From an uncultured Acidobacteriia bacterium (GTDB taxonomy: Bacteria > Acidobacteriota > Terriglobia > Bryobacterales > Bryobacteraceae): a DNA stretch of 64,000 nucleotides. Below are positions 1 to 9,101 of this stretch, piece by piece. The notes below the pieces were generated by a model, which searched no databases, was not told the origin of the DNA, and saw only the letters and a list, made by a program, of their open reading frames with translations. The position numbers and the translations under genes were made by a program. Position 1 is the first letter of the stretch. Every line of letters begins with the position of its first letter. Location: positions 62,001 through 126,000 of the forward strand of contig CAIVPR010000126.1 of assembly GCA_903907865.1 (NCBI GenBank), given 5' to 3'.

Positions 1-1190
1 GAATACTGTGCCGTCCGAACTCTGCACTTGTCGTATTTTGCATCCGCCGCCTTGCCGATGTCCCATCGCCCCACGTGAGTGAACAGGAAGCGGTCGGGCC
101 AGACGGTGGCGGGGTCCTTCAGCACCGGCAGCAGACTGCGCCCGTCTAATTTCACGTTGGCGGGCAGCGGGGCTCCGGCGATCTCGGCGAAGGTCGGGAA
201 CATGTCGATGTGGGCGGCGAGGTTCGGCCTGTCGCCGGGCTGGAGCACGCCGGGCCAGCGGAAAAACGCCGGGACGCGCGTGCCGCCCATGTACGGCGTC
301 CCTTTCGCGCCGTGCATGCCCGCGTTGAAGACGCGGACACCGCCAGTGCCGCCGTTGTCGGTCATGAAGACGAACAGGGTGTTCTTCTCGATCCCCCAGT
401 CGGTCAGGCGGCTCATGAGCTTGCCAACGTTGTCGTCGATGTTGGTGCACATGCCGAAGTAGTTCTGGGTGTTCTCGTCGAGGCCGAGGCCCTTGTACAT
501 GCGCTTGTACTCATCGGGACACTGGAGCGGCGCATGGGGAGCGTTGGGCGTGATGTAGGCGAAGAAGGGTTTAGTGGCGTCCTTGCTTTGTTCGATCCAA
601 GCGAGCGCTTGGCCGAAAAAGACATCTGTGCAGTAGCCGTGGGTGCGGACGAACGTTCCGTTGTGGCGGATGGTGGGATCGAAATAGGTGTTGCCCGGCG
701 CGTCGGAACAGGTGCCGGGGTAGTCCTGTCCGATGCCGCCGCAGCCATGGATGAAGACCTCTTCGAAGCCGCGGTTGTTCGGCTGGTACGGCTCGTCGTC
801 GCCGAGGTGCCACTTGCCGAAGATGCCGGTGGTGTAGCCGGCACTGCGCAGAACCTGGGCGATGGTGGTCGACTTCAGGCTCATCCGCTCGCGTTCGAAG
901 ATGGTGTGGGTGACGCCGGACTTGAACTCGTGGCGTCCGGTCATGAGCGACGTGCGGGTTGGGGCGCAGGTGGGACTGACGTGGAAATCGGTGAAGCGGA
1001 CGCTCTGGGAATGGAGGTGGTCTAGATTGGGGGTCTTGATGACGGGGTTGCCGAGGACGGCGATGTCGCCGTAGCCCTGGTCGTCAGTCAGAACGAAGAC
1101 GATGTTGGGACGAGGCCGGGCTTGTTGGGCGGAGGCGATGGCAGTCGCGCCCACGGCGGCGCAGAATTGGCGTCGATTGATGAAATCCAT
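1..1190 (-). CDS. Sulfatase (arylsulfatase-type), C-terminus cut off by window edge
   Basis: Read on the minus strand from ATG at 1188-1190 and open to the window edge, about 396 codons without the C-terminus. The N-terminus NRRQFCAAVGATAIASAQ looks like a Tat signal. An alkaline-phosphatase-fold sulfatase core follows: NIVFVLTDDQGYGD (metal ligands DD, about residues 36-37), then the type-I sulfatase signature C-A-P-T-R at C75, the Cys normally converted to formylglycine, and FGKWHLG. The family hydrolyses sulfate esters, here probably on an exported glycan. ParE ends 11 bp upstream, so AraC-ParD-ParE-sulfatase may be co-transcribed. Its substrate cannot be told from the sequence. Confidence 0.9.
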   Translation of the reverse strand, partial: MDFINRRQFCAAVGATAIASAQQARPRPNIVFVLTDDQGYGDIAVLGNPVIKTPNLDHLHSQSVRFTDFHVSPTCAPTRTSLMTGRHEFKSGVTHTIFERERMSLKSTTIAQVLRSAGYTTGIFGKWHLGDDEPYQPNNRGFEEVFIHGCGGIGQDYPGTCSDAPGNTYFDPTIRHNGTFVRTHGYCTDVFFGQALAWIEQSKDATKPFFAYITPNAPHAPLQCPDEYKRMYKGLGLDENTQNYFGMCTNIDDNVGKLMSRLTDWGIEKNTLFVFMTDNGGTGGVRVFNAGMHGAKGTPYMGGTRVPAFFRWPGVLQPGDRPNLAAHIDMFPTFAEIAGAPLPANVKLDGRSLLPVLKDPATVWPDRFLFTHVGRWDIGKAADAKYDKCRVRTAQY

Positions 1191-1201
1191 TGGGTGCGTT
1201 C

Positions 1202-1501
1202 CTAGTTTTCCATGTCTCGACGGCTGGCCAACATTCGGTCGTGGAGGATACGCAGGACTCGAACACCAGTGCGCAACGGGCGGTAGTAGATCACGTGGCG
1301 GCTCCACTCGATCCGGTGAACACCAGGGCCCAACTCCTCGCGCAACCGTCCCATCGTTGGCTGGGCGGCGACGAGATTGCAGAATGCTTGCAAGTCATCC
1401 CGGTACCGAGCAGCCTGGTCCACACCCCACATCCACACGGTGTAGGAGATGATGCCACGGAGGTCATCCTTGGCGGCGGGTGAAAACTGCGCGCGCCGCA
1501 C
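1202..1501 (-). CDS. ParE/RelE-superfamily toxin
   Basis: 99-residue protein starting at GTG 1499-1501, one base after the antitoxin stop codon; an in-frame ATG further upstream lies inside the antitoxin gene and is less likely. The sequence FSPAAKDDLRGIISYT at the start, GRLREELGPGVHRIEW in the middle and HVIYYRPL...VRVLRILHDRM at the end follow the ParE plan: basic N-terminal helix, R-x-L/I region, and a C-terminal beta strand ending in LHxRM. ParE toxins typically act on DNA gyrase and some relatives are ribosome-dependent RNases; the target here is not known. It pairs with the antitoxin directly upstream. Confidence 0.85.
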   Translation of the reverse strand: MRRAQFSPAAKDDLRGIISYTVWMWGVDQAARYRDDLQAFCNLVAAQPTMGRLREELGPGVHRIEWSRHVIYYRPLRTGVRVLRILHDRMLASRRDMEN

Positions 1502-1502
1502 G

Positions 1503-1769
1503 CTATCGCCGCCTGTAGGGAAGGCCGAGTTCGGCACTGATCTGCTCGAACACATCCCCCTCGACAGTCCCGCTGGCGTCACCCTCGTCGATCAATGCAC
1601 GAAGGACTGCAATTTCTTCTTCAGTTTCCGGTTCCGTTCGCCGAGTGAATCGTTCCTCGAACTCCATGAACCGCAAAGCCGTACCGACCGTTTCATCGGG
1701 GGTCGTCCCCTGGCGGCCCATCACAAACCCGTAGAGTTCGTCGTTCAATTCCACAGTCAAAGTCGGCAT
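1503..1769 (-). CDS. ParD/CopG-like antitoxin
   Basis: 88-residue acidic protein. The first half (PTLTVELNDELYGFV...) resembles a ribbon-helix-helix DNA-binding N-terminus, followed by a Glu-rich helix and a C-terminal tail of the kind that masks the toxin (VEGDVFEQISAELG). It starts 9 bp after the AraC stop codon and ends one base before the toxin GTG, the normal antitoxin-toxin order. It probably neutralises the ParE-like toxin and may repress the operon. The short leader suggests transcription from upstream of the AraC gene rather than a dedicated promoter, although a promoter inside that gene is possible. Confidence 0.8.
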   Translation of the reverse strand: MPTLTVELNDELYGFVMGRQGTTPDETVGTALRFMEFEERFTRRTEPETEEEIAVLRALIDEGDASGTVEGDVFEQISAELGLPYRRR

Positions 1770-1778
1770 GCCACCATT

Positions 1779-2654
1779 CTAGCCCGATTCCCGTCCGTCT
1801 CCCACGGTGAAGATCCGGTTTTCGAAAGTCGGATTGATGTAGACGTCCTTGCGGATACCCTCCAAGTAGTCCCTCCGCCAGACCGCCGGGCTCCGACCCT
1901 CCAGTGCCGTAAACAGCCGCGTGAAATGGTGCACCGTCTGGAACCCGACCTGTTCCGCGATCTCCTTCAGCGAATAGTCCGAGTGCTGGATCAGCATCTT
2001 GGCTTGGGTGATCCGGTGGCGCTGCAGGAATGCAAGCGGACGCATCTGGATCACGTTCTGGAAGTGCAGCCGCAAGGTGCGGTCGGTGCATCCGGCGGCG
2101 CGGGCGATGTCGCGGACTGTCAGTTGTGTCTGGTATTTGGTCCGGATACACCCAACGGCGCGTTCGAGCAGTTGGTCGCGTGGCAGGACGGCGTCGAGTG
2201 CCGCCTCGTCTGAGAGTTCAGCCCGTAAGTCCTGCCGCAGGTAGAGATACAGCATTTCCATCAGCAGGACGGCGCACAGTTCCCGGTAGTGCGGAAGCTT
2301 CTGTTCGCCCTCAGTGCGGATGCGTTCCAATCGGGCGGCCAACGACGGCTCGTGCCACTCCAGCATCCTCGCCGCTTTGCCGAGCGCCGTTGCCAATTCG
2401 CCAGGCTCCACCCGGAACTTCACGTCCAAAGTGCGCACCAGCGTCTCCGCCCGAAGACCGTGGTTCTCCCCGGACCGAATCAGGAAAAGCTCCCCGCCCC
2501 GGATCGGTACGGTCTGATCGGCCAACGTGAAGCTGCCGTTCCCGTCGAGGAAAAGGATCATCTGCAGGAAGTCGTGATTGTGGAGGGGCAGGCTCCATCC
2601 TGGACGATAGTCGTAGCGGGCGATCCACAAGACATCGACTGGAAGGATCGGCAT
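1779..2654 (-). CDS. AraC-family transcriptional regulator
   Basis: 291 residues. The N-terminal half is a cupin-like sensing domain (LPLHNHDFLQM, with H25 and H27, and a GGELFLIRSGENH strand). The C-terminal half carries two AraC helix-turn-helix units, at about 178-200 (LTVRDIARAAGCTDRTL) and 228-252 (YSLKEIAEQVGFQTVHHFTR). Such proteins usually bind a sugar or another small molecule and activate adjacent catabolic genes. It is transcribed away from the TonB receptor gene at 2769, with 114 bp between them holding the receptor promoter, so it is a plausible regulator of the receptor-sulfatase-lyase run. It could also control its own downstream parDE-sulfatase genes. Confidence 0.9.
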   Translation of the reverse strand: MPILPVDVLWIARYDYRPGWSLPLHNHDFLQMILFLDGNGSFTLADQTVPIRGGELFLIRSGENHGLRAETLVRTLDVKFRVEPGELATALGKAARMLEWHEPSLAARLERIRTEGEQKLPHYRELCAVLLMEMLYLYLRQDLRAELSDEAALDAVLPRDQLLERAVGCIRTKYQTQLTVRDIARAAGCTDRTLRLHFQNVIQMRPLAFLQRHRITQAKMLIQHSDYSLKEIAEQVGFQTVHHFTRLFTALEGRSPAVWRRDYLEGIRKDVYINPTFENRIFTVGDGRESG

Positions 2655-2706
2655 AAGCTCATTGTACGAATTTCCGTTTTGGATAAAAGCAATGCCGCCC
2701 TAGGGC

Positions 2707-2735
2707 TCGACACTGGCGCGAGGGCGGTCTAACCT
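2707..2735 (+). promoter_or_regulatory. Sigma70-like promoter of TonB receptor gene 1
   Basis: Minus-35 TCGACA (2707-2712), 17-bp spacer, minus-10 TAACCT (2730-2735), 33 bp before the ATG. The spacer begins CTGGCGCGAGGGCG and closely matches the spacer of the promoter at 13387-13415 in front of the second receptor gene. A 7-bp inverted repeat (CCGCCCT...AGGGCGG, about 2695-2727) overlaps it and could be an operator for the divergent AraC protein. The assignment rests on sequence similarity only. Confidence 0.5.
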
Positions 2736-2768
2736 GATACCAGTAGTCTTTCGCTCAGGAGTCCGGCA

Positions 2769-5700
2769 ATGTTCGCCCCAAATCGTTCCCTCGTAGTATC
2801 AGCCCTCTTGCTCGCGTGCGCCGCGACGGGGCTCCACGCCCAAGACGCCCGCGGCACCATCGGCGGTCGGGTCGTCGATCCGCAGGACGCGGCAATCGTC
2901 GCAGCCAAGATCACGGCCACCAACCAGGAATCCGGCGTTGTCGCAACCGCCACCAGCAACGAATCCGGCACCTTCCGGTTGCCGTTCCTGCTGCCGGGCG
3001 TATACAAGCTCACGGCGGAGGTGCCCGGGTTCAAGACCTATTCTACGAGCGGGTTGCAACTACACGTCGCCGACGCCCTTGACCTCAACATCCGTCTGGA
3101 AGTCGGCAATGTTTCCGACACCATCGACGTGAAGGGCTCGACCCCGCTGCTGGATACCGCCGGAAGTTCGGTGGGCGACGTGATCGACACCCGCAGGCTT
3201 GCTGAACTGCCGCAGCGCGGCGGCAACCCAATGGAACTGGAGCGGCTCAGCCCCGGCGTCGCCAACACGACAACCCTGCGCATCATGAAGCTCTCCTCGC
3301 CCGACGCGACCTCCGCCAACACGGTGAACGGCAGCGGCAACGACCAGACGCAGTACAACATCGACGGCGTCAACGACACCACCAACGACCGTGGCAAGGG
3401 CTACGCGCGTGTGGCCTTCATCCCGCCGTCAGGCTCCATCCAGGACTTCAAGCTGCAGTCGAACCCCTACGACGCCAGCGTCGGCCACGTCATGGGCCCC
3501 GTCATCAATGTCGGCACCAAGAGCGGCGGCAACTCGATCCATGGCGAAGTCTACTACTGGGCACGCAACAGTGCCTTCGACTCGTCAAACTTTTTCGACA
3601 ACAAGGCCGGGCTGAAAAAGTCCGTATACCAAGACCATCGCTTCGGGGGCGTGATCGGCGGCCCCGTAGTTATCCCGCATTTCTACGACGGTCGCAACCG
3701 TACATTCTGGTTCTACTCTTGGGAAGAAAACCGCTTCGGGCAACCGTCCACTTCCAACCAGACGAGCACGGTGCCGACGGCGGGCGAAAAGACGGGGGAC
3801 TTTTCGGCGCTCCTCGCACTGGGCACAAGCTACCAGATCTACAACCCGTTTTCGACCACCGCAATCGCGGGCGGTCGCTACCAGCGCACGCCATTCGCGG
3901 GCAACATCCTCCCCAAGAGCCTCCTGAGCACACCCGGATTGGCGTTGGCCGCCCTCTATCCCCTGCCCGACCAGACCGGCACCAGCAACGGAGGCAACAA
4001 CTACTACTATCCTGACGTCCGCGTCCAGCGCTATGATTCGCACCTGGCGCGATTCGACCACCAGTTCACCCAGAACCACCGCGTCTTTACCCGCATCAAC
4101 CATTTCGGCTACACGATCCCGAAAGACCTGCTGGGCGTTCCGGCCACCAAGGAAATCTTCCACCAATTCAACCAGGGCGTCGCCTTGGACTACGTCGGCA
4201 TCTTGAGCCCGACCTTGGTTCTCAACGTGCGCTACGGCGTCACGGCGGCGATCTTCCCCGAACAGCGCGTCACCCAAGGCATCGACCTGACCACGCTCGG
4301 CTTCTCCAGTGCGCTCACCAAACTGGTGAACCCGGCCACCGTCACGGTTCCCCGTGCCGCAACCACGGGTTTTGCGACACTTTCGAACTGGTCGGATGGC
4401 GACGGTTTCGCCTCCGCCATCACGCACCACATGGTGGCCGACCTGACCAAGGAACTAGGTCGGCACTCGATCCGGTTCGGCGTGGACGGGCGGCTCTTCC
4501 GCACCTTCGGCAACCGTTACCCGGGCTCGGTCGCCCCCGACTTCAGCTTCGCCAACACTTACACCAAGGGTCCGCTGGACAATTCCACTACCGCCTCCCT
4601 GGGCCAGGAACTGGCGGCGATGCTGCTGGGTATTCCGGGCGGCAGCATGACTTCCGGCTCCACGCAGAACTACGCGCTCCAGAACAAGTACTACGGCGCC
4701 TTCCTGCAGGACGATTTCCGGCTTAGCAAGAAGCTGACCTTGAATGTCGGCCTGCGCTATGAACTCGAAGCGCCGATCACCGAGCGCTACAACCGGCTGC
4801 TGGGAACCTTTGACACGTCGGTCAACAGTCCGGTCGCGACTGCGGCGGCAGCGGCATACGCCAAGAATCCGATCCCCGAACTGCCAGTCTCGGCGTTTTC
4901 GGCCAAGGGCGGACTGACCTTCGTCGGCCAGGGCGGCAGCGGACGCAGCCCGTACGGCAACAGCAACAACTGGCTGCCCCGGATAGGCCTCGCCTACCAG
5001 CTAAACGACAAGACCGTGCTGCGCAGCGGTTACGGGATCTACTTCGGCACCATCGGCGTCGACACCTTCCAGCCCGTGCAGACCGGCTTCTCGCAATCGA
5101 CGCCCATCCAGGCATCGTTGAACAACGGTGTCACCTACTCGGCCACCTTGGCAAATCCGCTCCCGAACGGCTTGATTCCGGCGGCGGGTTCCGCTGGCGG
5201 ACTGAGCACCAACCTAGGGCAGGCGATCCAGTTCTTCGACCCAAAGATGAAGGCGCCATACTCGCAGCGCTGGTCCGTCGGCTTCCAGCGGCAGTTGCCC
5301 AAGCAGTTTGTGCTGGATCTGAGCTACGTTGGCAACCGCACCACGCACCTAGCGGTCACCAAGCAGATCAACTCGACGCCGGCGCAGTACCTGAGCACGT
5401 TGCCGACGCGCGACCAGACAACGATCAACTTCCTCACCGCGACGTTCCCCAACCCGTTCTCAGGCCTGAATTCGGTGTACACATCGACCATTTCGCGCGC
5501 CGGACTGCTCGCACCCTACCCAGAATTCGGCGCGATCTCCGTGCTCGAACCCCAGGGCTATTCCTGGTACCACTCGTTGCAGACGCGAATCGAGCGTCGC
5601 TTCAGCCAAGGCATGACGATGCAAATCGGCTACACGTACTCGAAGTTCATGCAGGCGACGGAATTCCAGAACGCCACCGACGCGCGTCCATACCGGACGG

Positions 5701-6248
5701 TTTCCGACCTCGACCGCCCGCGCATCCTGACCATGAGCGGTGTCTGGGAGATTCCGTTCGGGACCGGGAAGAGCTTCGGGGCCCACGCCCCTGCCCCGGT
5801 GAGGGCCGCGCTCGGCGGCTGGCAGTTGAACGGCACGGTGGTGCGGCAGTCGGGTGCGCCTCTCGGCTTCGGCAACGCGCTGTTTTCCGGCAACATCAAG
5901 GACATACGGCTCCCGTCCGGCCAGCAGAGCCCGGACCAATGGTTCAACGTGAACGCGGGCTTCGTCAAGACGACCGCCAACCAGCTGGCCAACAACATCC
6001 AGACCTTCCCGATCCGCTTGAGCGGCGTCCGGGCGGACGGCCAGGCGACGTGGAGCTTCTCCCTATTCCGCAACTACACGATCCGCGAAAAGATCACCGC
6101 CCAGTTCCGCGCCGAGTGCTACAACGTGATGAACCACCCGAGCTTCGACGTGCCCAACACCACGCCGACTAGTGGGTCTTTCGGCATCTCGACCGCAGTC
6201 GTCTCAGAGCCTCGCAACTGGCAGTTGGCGCTGAAACTCAAGTTCTAG
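2769..6248 (+). CDS. Oar-type TonB-dependent receptor 1
   Basis: 1159 residues. Signal peptide (SALLLACAATGLHAQ), then a carboxypeptidase-regulatory beta sandwich at about 28-105 (GTIGGRVVDPQDAAIV ... GVYKLTAEVPGF), a plug region at about 120-240 (LDTAGSSVGDVIDTRRLAEL, YNIDGVNDTTND), and a long 22-strand-type barrel ending in the aromatic/hydrophobic LALKLKF, typical of outer-membrane insertion. This Oar/CarboxypepD_reg-plug-barrel plan is abundant in Acidobacteriota and mediates TonB-driven import, often of glycans or peptides. AGGAG precedes the ATG. The sulfatase gene follows after 10 bp, suggesting one transcript and a role in uptake of a sulfated polysaccharide; the substrate is inferred. 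Confidence 0.9.
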   Translation: MFAPNRSLVVSALLLACAATGLHAQDARGTIGGRVVDPQDAAIVAAKITATNQESGVVATATSNESGTFRLPFLLPGVYKLTAEVPGFKTYSTSGLQLHVADALDLNIRLEVGNVSDTIDVKGSTPLLDTAGSSVGDVIDTRRLAELPQRGGNPMELERLSPGVANTTTLRIMKLSSPDATSANTVNGSGNDQTQYNIDGVNDTTNDRGKGYARVAFIPPSGSIQDFKLQSNPYDASVGHVMGPVINVGTKSGGNSIHGEVYYWARNSAFDSSNFFDNKAGLKKSVYQDHRFGGVIGGPVVIPHFYDGRNRTFWFYSWEENRFGQPSTSNQTSTVPTAGEKTGDFSALLALGTSYQIYNPFSTTAIAGGRYQRTPFAGNILPKSLLSTPGLALAALYPLPDQTGTSNGGNNYYYPDVRVQRYDSHLARFDHQFTQNHRVFTRINHFGYTIPKDLLGVPATKEIFHQFNQGVALDYVGILSPTLVLNVRYGVTAAIFPEQRVTQGIDLTTLGFSSALTKLVNPATVTVPRAATTGFATLSNWSDGDGFASAITHHMVADLTKELGRHSIRFGVDGRLFRTFGNRYPGSVAPDFSFANTYTKGPLDNSTTASLGQELAAMLLGIPGGSMTSGSTQNYALQNKYYGAFLQDDFRLSKKLTLNVGLRYELEAPITERYNRLLGTFDTSVNSPVATAAAAAYAKNPIPELPVSAFSAKGGLTFVGQGGSGRSPYGNSNNWLPRIGLAYQLNDKTVLRSGYGIYFGTIGVDTFQPVQTGFSQSTPIQASLNNGVTYSATLANPLPNGLIPAAGSAGGLSTNLGQAIQFFDPKMKAPYSQRWSVGFQRQLPKQFVLDLSYVGNRTTHLAVTKQINSTPAQYLSTLPTRDQTTINFLTATFPNPFSGLNSVYTSTISRAGLLAPYPEFGAISVLEPQGYSWYHSLQTRIERRFSQGMTMQIGYTYSKFMQATEFQNATDARPYRTVSDLDRPRILTMSGVWEIPFGTGKSFGAHAPAPVRAALGGWQLNGTVVRQSGAPLGFGNALFSGNIKDIRLPSGQQSPDQWFNVNAGFVKTTANQLANNIQTFPIRLSGVRADGQATWSFSLFRNYTIREKITAQFRAECYNVMNHPSFDVPNTTPTSGSFGISTAVVSEPRNWQLALKLKF

Positions 6249-6258
6249 TGGATTCCAG

Positions 6259-7719
6259 ATGCTCAACCGCAGACAATTCATGTCCCGTGTGGCAGCCGCG
6301 CCACTGGCGGCGGCCGCGATCCAGACGGCCTCTGGAATCGCCACTGCCGCGAACGGTGCCAAGCCCAACGTGCTCTTCATCGCCGTGGACGACCTGCGTC
6401 CCGAGCTGAATTGCTACGGGAGGACCTGGATCCACAGTCCTAATATCGACCGTCTCGCCAAGATGGGCATGGCTTTCGAACGCGCTTACTGCCAACAGGC
6501 CGTCTGTTCGCCGTCGCGCTCCAGCCTGATGACCGGCACGCGCCCCGATTCGACGAAGGTCTGGGATCTGGTGACACACTTCCGGGCCGCCGAGCCCAAC
6601 ATCGTCACCGTTCCAGAGCACTTCAAGAAGAACGGGTACTTCGTCCAAGGCATGGGCAAGATCTTCCACCCGGGCTACGACGATCCGCGTTCGTGGTCGG
6701 TGCCGTGGCAGACACCGGAAGCCCCGACGTACGCCAAGGGCAAGTCGGCCAACGAGGTTGACGAGGACAAGCCAAAGGCCAAGGGCGGTCCGCCTGTGGA
6801 ATCGGCGGACGTGCCGGACAACTTCTACAAGGATGGCAAGGTAGCGGACATCGCCGTGGCGACCCTGAAGGTGATCGCGAAGAAGCCGGAGCCGTTCTTT
6901 CTGGCAGTCGGATTCGCCAAGCCGCACCTGCCGTTCGTCTCCCCCAAGAAGTATTGGGATCTGTACGATCCGGCCAAAATCCAGCTCGCGCCGAATCCCT
7001 ACCACCCCGAGGACGCCCCCGAATGGGCGCTCACCAACAGCAACGAAGTGCGGAACTACCAAGGCATGCCGACCAAGGGCAAGTTCGACGACACCATCGC
7101 CCGGCAGTTGAAGCACGGCTACTACGCGGCCGTCAGCTACACCGACGCCCAGATCGGCAAAGTGCTCGACGAATTGGACCGGCAGGGTCTGACCAAGAAC
7201 ACCATCGTGATCCTGTGGGGCGATCACGGCTGGAAGCTCGGCGAGCACGGCGAATGGGCCAAGCACAGCAACGTGGAGAACGACACCAATGCGCCGTTGC
7301 TGCTGGCGGCTCCGGGCATGAAGGCCGCGAACAAGCATTGCAAGGCGCTGGTCGAATTCGTCGACATCTTCCCGACGCTTTCGGAGCTTGCCGGGCTGCC
7401 GCTGCCCACGCATCTCGAAGGCTGGAGCTTCAAGCGCCTGCTGGACAACCCGGAACTTCCATGGAAGCCCGCCGCGTTCAGCCAGTACCCGCGCGGCAAG
7501 GACCGGATGGGGTATTCCATGCGAACGGACCGCTACCGGTTCACGGTGTGGGTCGGGCGCGAGGACCATTCCCGGATCGACGCGATCGAACTTTACGACC
7601 ACCAAGCGGACCCGCAGGAGAACACGAACATCTCCAAACGTCCGGCGAACGCGGAGTTGGTGAAGCAGTTGATGGCGCAGTGGCAGGCTGGCTGGAAGGC
7701 CGCTAGTCCGCCTGCTTAG
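6259..7719 (+). CDS. Iduronate-2-sulfatase-like sulfatase
   Basis: 486 residues. Tat-type leader NRRQFMSRVAAAPLAAAA, then the sulfatase fold: PNVLFIAVDDLRPELNCYG (metal-binding DD, about 44-45), signature C-S-P-S-R at C83 (the formylglycine precursor), and FFLAVGFAKPHLPF and WGDHGWKLGEHGEWAKHS (metal and sulfate-binding Asp/His near residue 320). The DDLRPELNCYG opening and the KPHLPF motif are characteristic of the iduronate-2-sulfatase group. It lies 10 bp after the TonB receptor and ahead of a lyase, so it probably desulfates a uronic-acid-containing polysaccharide in the periplasm. The exact sugar is not determinable from sequence. Confidence 0.92.
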   Translation: MLNRRQFMSRVAAAPLAAAAIQTASGIATAANGAKPNVLFIAVDDLRPELNCYGRTWIHSPNIDRLAKMGMAFERAYCQQAVCSPSRSSLMTGTRPDSTKVWDLVTHFRAAEPNIVTVPEHFKKNGYFVQGMGKIFHPGYDDPRSWSVPWQTPEAPTYAKGKSANEVDEDKPKAKGGPPVESADVPDNFYKDGKVADIAVATLKVIAKKPEPFFLAVGFAKPHLPFVSPKKYWDLYDPAKIQLAPNPYHPEDAPEWALTNSNEVRNYQGMPTKGKFDDTIARQLKHGYYAAVSYTDAQIGKVLDELDRQGLTKNTIVILWGDHGWKLGEHGEWAKHSNVENDTNAPLLLAAPGMKAANKHCKALVEFVDIFPTLSELAGLPLPTHLEGWSFKRLLDNPELPWKPAAFSQYPRGKDRMGYSMRTDRYRFTVWVGREDHSRIDAIELYDHQADPQENTNISKRPANAELVKQLMAQWQAGWKAASPPA

Positions 7720-7784
7720 TGTTGCGGAGAACGCTCGCTTGCGATCCGCCAGCACCCTGCCAGTTTCCAAGGACCTACCGAAAA

Positions 7785-8957
7785 ATGGATAGAAGAACGT
7801 TCCTGGCCGCCACCGCCGCGGTCGCCACCTCCCCCGCATTCAGCGCGCCGAGCTTCGACGTCGCCAAATTCGACCGCGCCCGCGTCCTGCGCAACGCCTC
7901 GAAATACTTGCACGATAAGCCCGCGACCGTCACCTCCGCCACCAGCAAGCGCAGCACCGGCGGGCTCCACGACTTCTTCTCCGAAGGCGACTACTGGTGG
8001 CCCGACCCCAAGAATCCCGACGGACCCTATATCCAGAAGGATGGCATGACCAACCCCGACAACTTCGTGGAACACCGCAAGTTTCTCATGAAGTTGAGCG
8101 TGCAGGTCCCCGCCCTCGCCGCCGCGTGGAAGCTGACCCAAGGTACCAAGGATGCCAAGAAGTACGCCGACCACGCCGCTGCACATATCCGCGCATGGTT
8201 TGTCGACGAGCCGACACGGATGAACCCCAACCTCCAGTTCGCCCAAGCGATCCACGGGCGTTTCACGGGTCGCGGCACCGGCGTCATCGACACAATCCAC
8301 CTCGTCGAAGTGGCCCGCGCGATTCCGCTACTGGCACAGGCAAAATCCCTCTCGCCCGCCGACTTCGAAACTGCCAAAAAGTGGTTCGCCGACTACAACG
8401 TTTGGATGACCACCAGCAAGAACGGCATGGAGGAGGGAGCGGCGAAGAACAACCACGGCACCTGCTGGCTGATGCAGGTGGCCGAGTTCGCGCGGCTCAC
8501 GGGTGACAAGAAGCTCACGGCATACTGCCTGGACCGCTTCAAGAACGTAATCGTGCCCGGCCAGATCGAGCCCGACGGCAGCCAACAGCAAGAACTCCGT
8601 CGCACCAAGCCCTACGGCTATTGCCTGTTCAACTTGGAGGCGCTCACGACCGTCTGCCAGATCCTGTCGGTGGATGGCGAGAACCTCTGGACCTTCCAGA
8701 CAGCGGACGGCCGCGGCGTGAAGAAGGCTATCGAGTACATGTACCCGTTCCTGAAAGACAAGAAGACCTGGCTCAAGCCGCCGGACGTCATGTATTACGA
8801 ATACTGGCCGATGCGGCAGGAAGCACTGCTGTTCAGCGGTTTGGCGTACGGCAAGGCAGAGTACGTCGACCTGTGGAAGACGTTGCCAGCCGATTCGGAC
8901 GTGGACGAGATCATCCGCAACTTCTTCATCCGCCAACCTGTCTTGTGGGTGGCATAA
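7785..8957 (+). CDS. Alginate-lyase-family polysaccharide lyase
   Basis: 390 residues from ATG 7785; an in-frame upstream start at 7719 overlaps the sulfatase stop and lacks a leader, whereas MDRRTFLAATAAVATSPAFS is a clean Tat-like signal. The body matches the alginate_lyase alpha/alpha-toroid family (PF05426): WWPDP near 71-75, a catalytic-type N222-N223-H224 in KNNHGTCW, and the R272/R273...Y277/Y279 segment (ELRRTKPYGYC). In this fold the Asn/His and Tyr/Arg carry out beta-elimination at a uronate. Together with the receptor and sulfatase it forms a compact uronan-use cluster. Substrate could be alginate, a glycosaminoglycan-like or another uronic polymer. Confidence 0.85.
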   Translation: MDRRTFLAATAAVATSPAFSAPSFDVAKFDRARVLRNASKYLHDKPATVTSATSKRSTGGLHDFFSEGDYWWPDPKNPDGPYIQKDGMTNPDNFVEHRKFLMKLSVQVPALAAAWKLTQGTKDAKKYADHAAAHIRAWFVDEPTRMNPNLQFAQAIHGRFTGRGTGVIDTIHLVEVARAIPLLAQAKSLSPADFETAKKWFADYNVWMTTSKNGMEEGAAKNNHGTCWLMQVAEFARLTGDKKLTAYCLDRFKNVIVPGQIEPDGSQQQELRRTKPYGYCLFNLEALTTVCQILSVDGENLWTFQTADGRGVKKAIEYMYPFLKDKKTWLKPPDVMYYEYWPMRQEALLFSGLAYGKAEYVDLWKTLPADSDVDEIIRNFFIRQPVLWVA

Positions 8958-8974
8958 GGACGCCAAGGGCGTCC
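8958..8974. terminator. Hairpin after the lyase gene
   Basis: Perfect 7-bp inverted repeat GGACGCC/GGCGTCC with a 3-base AAG loop directly after the lyase stop codon. There is no following T-run, so it may stabilise the 3-prime end or act in Rho-dependent termination rather than as a classical intrinsic terminator. Confidence 0.4.
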
Positions 8975-9101
8975 GAAGTGAGCGTGTCAGGCAAGGGCGC
9001 GCCGACGGCGTTCGTCAACGTGGGCTAGGCCTGGGAGCCAGGGGAAGATCCCATTTCCCGATCGCCTTGGGGAAGTGTACACTGTCCGTAGGAGGCTGCA
9101 C

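Noticed and set aside
6238-7839. 533-codon open frame on the minus strand, antisense to the iduronate-2-sulfatase-like gene
   Set aside because: Composition is Arg/Val/Gly-rich with no family pattern or ribosome-binding site; the plus strand has a clear sulfatase. High GC makes long antisense frames common.
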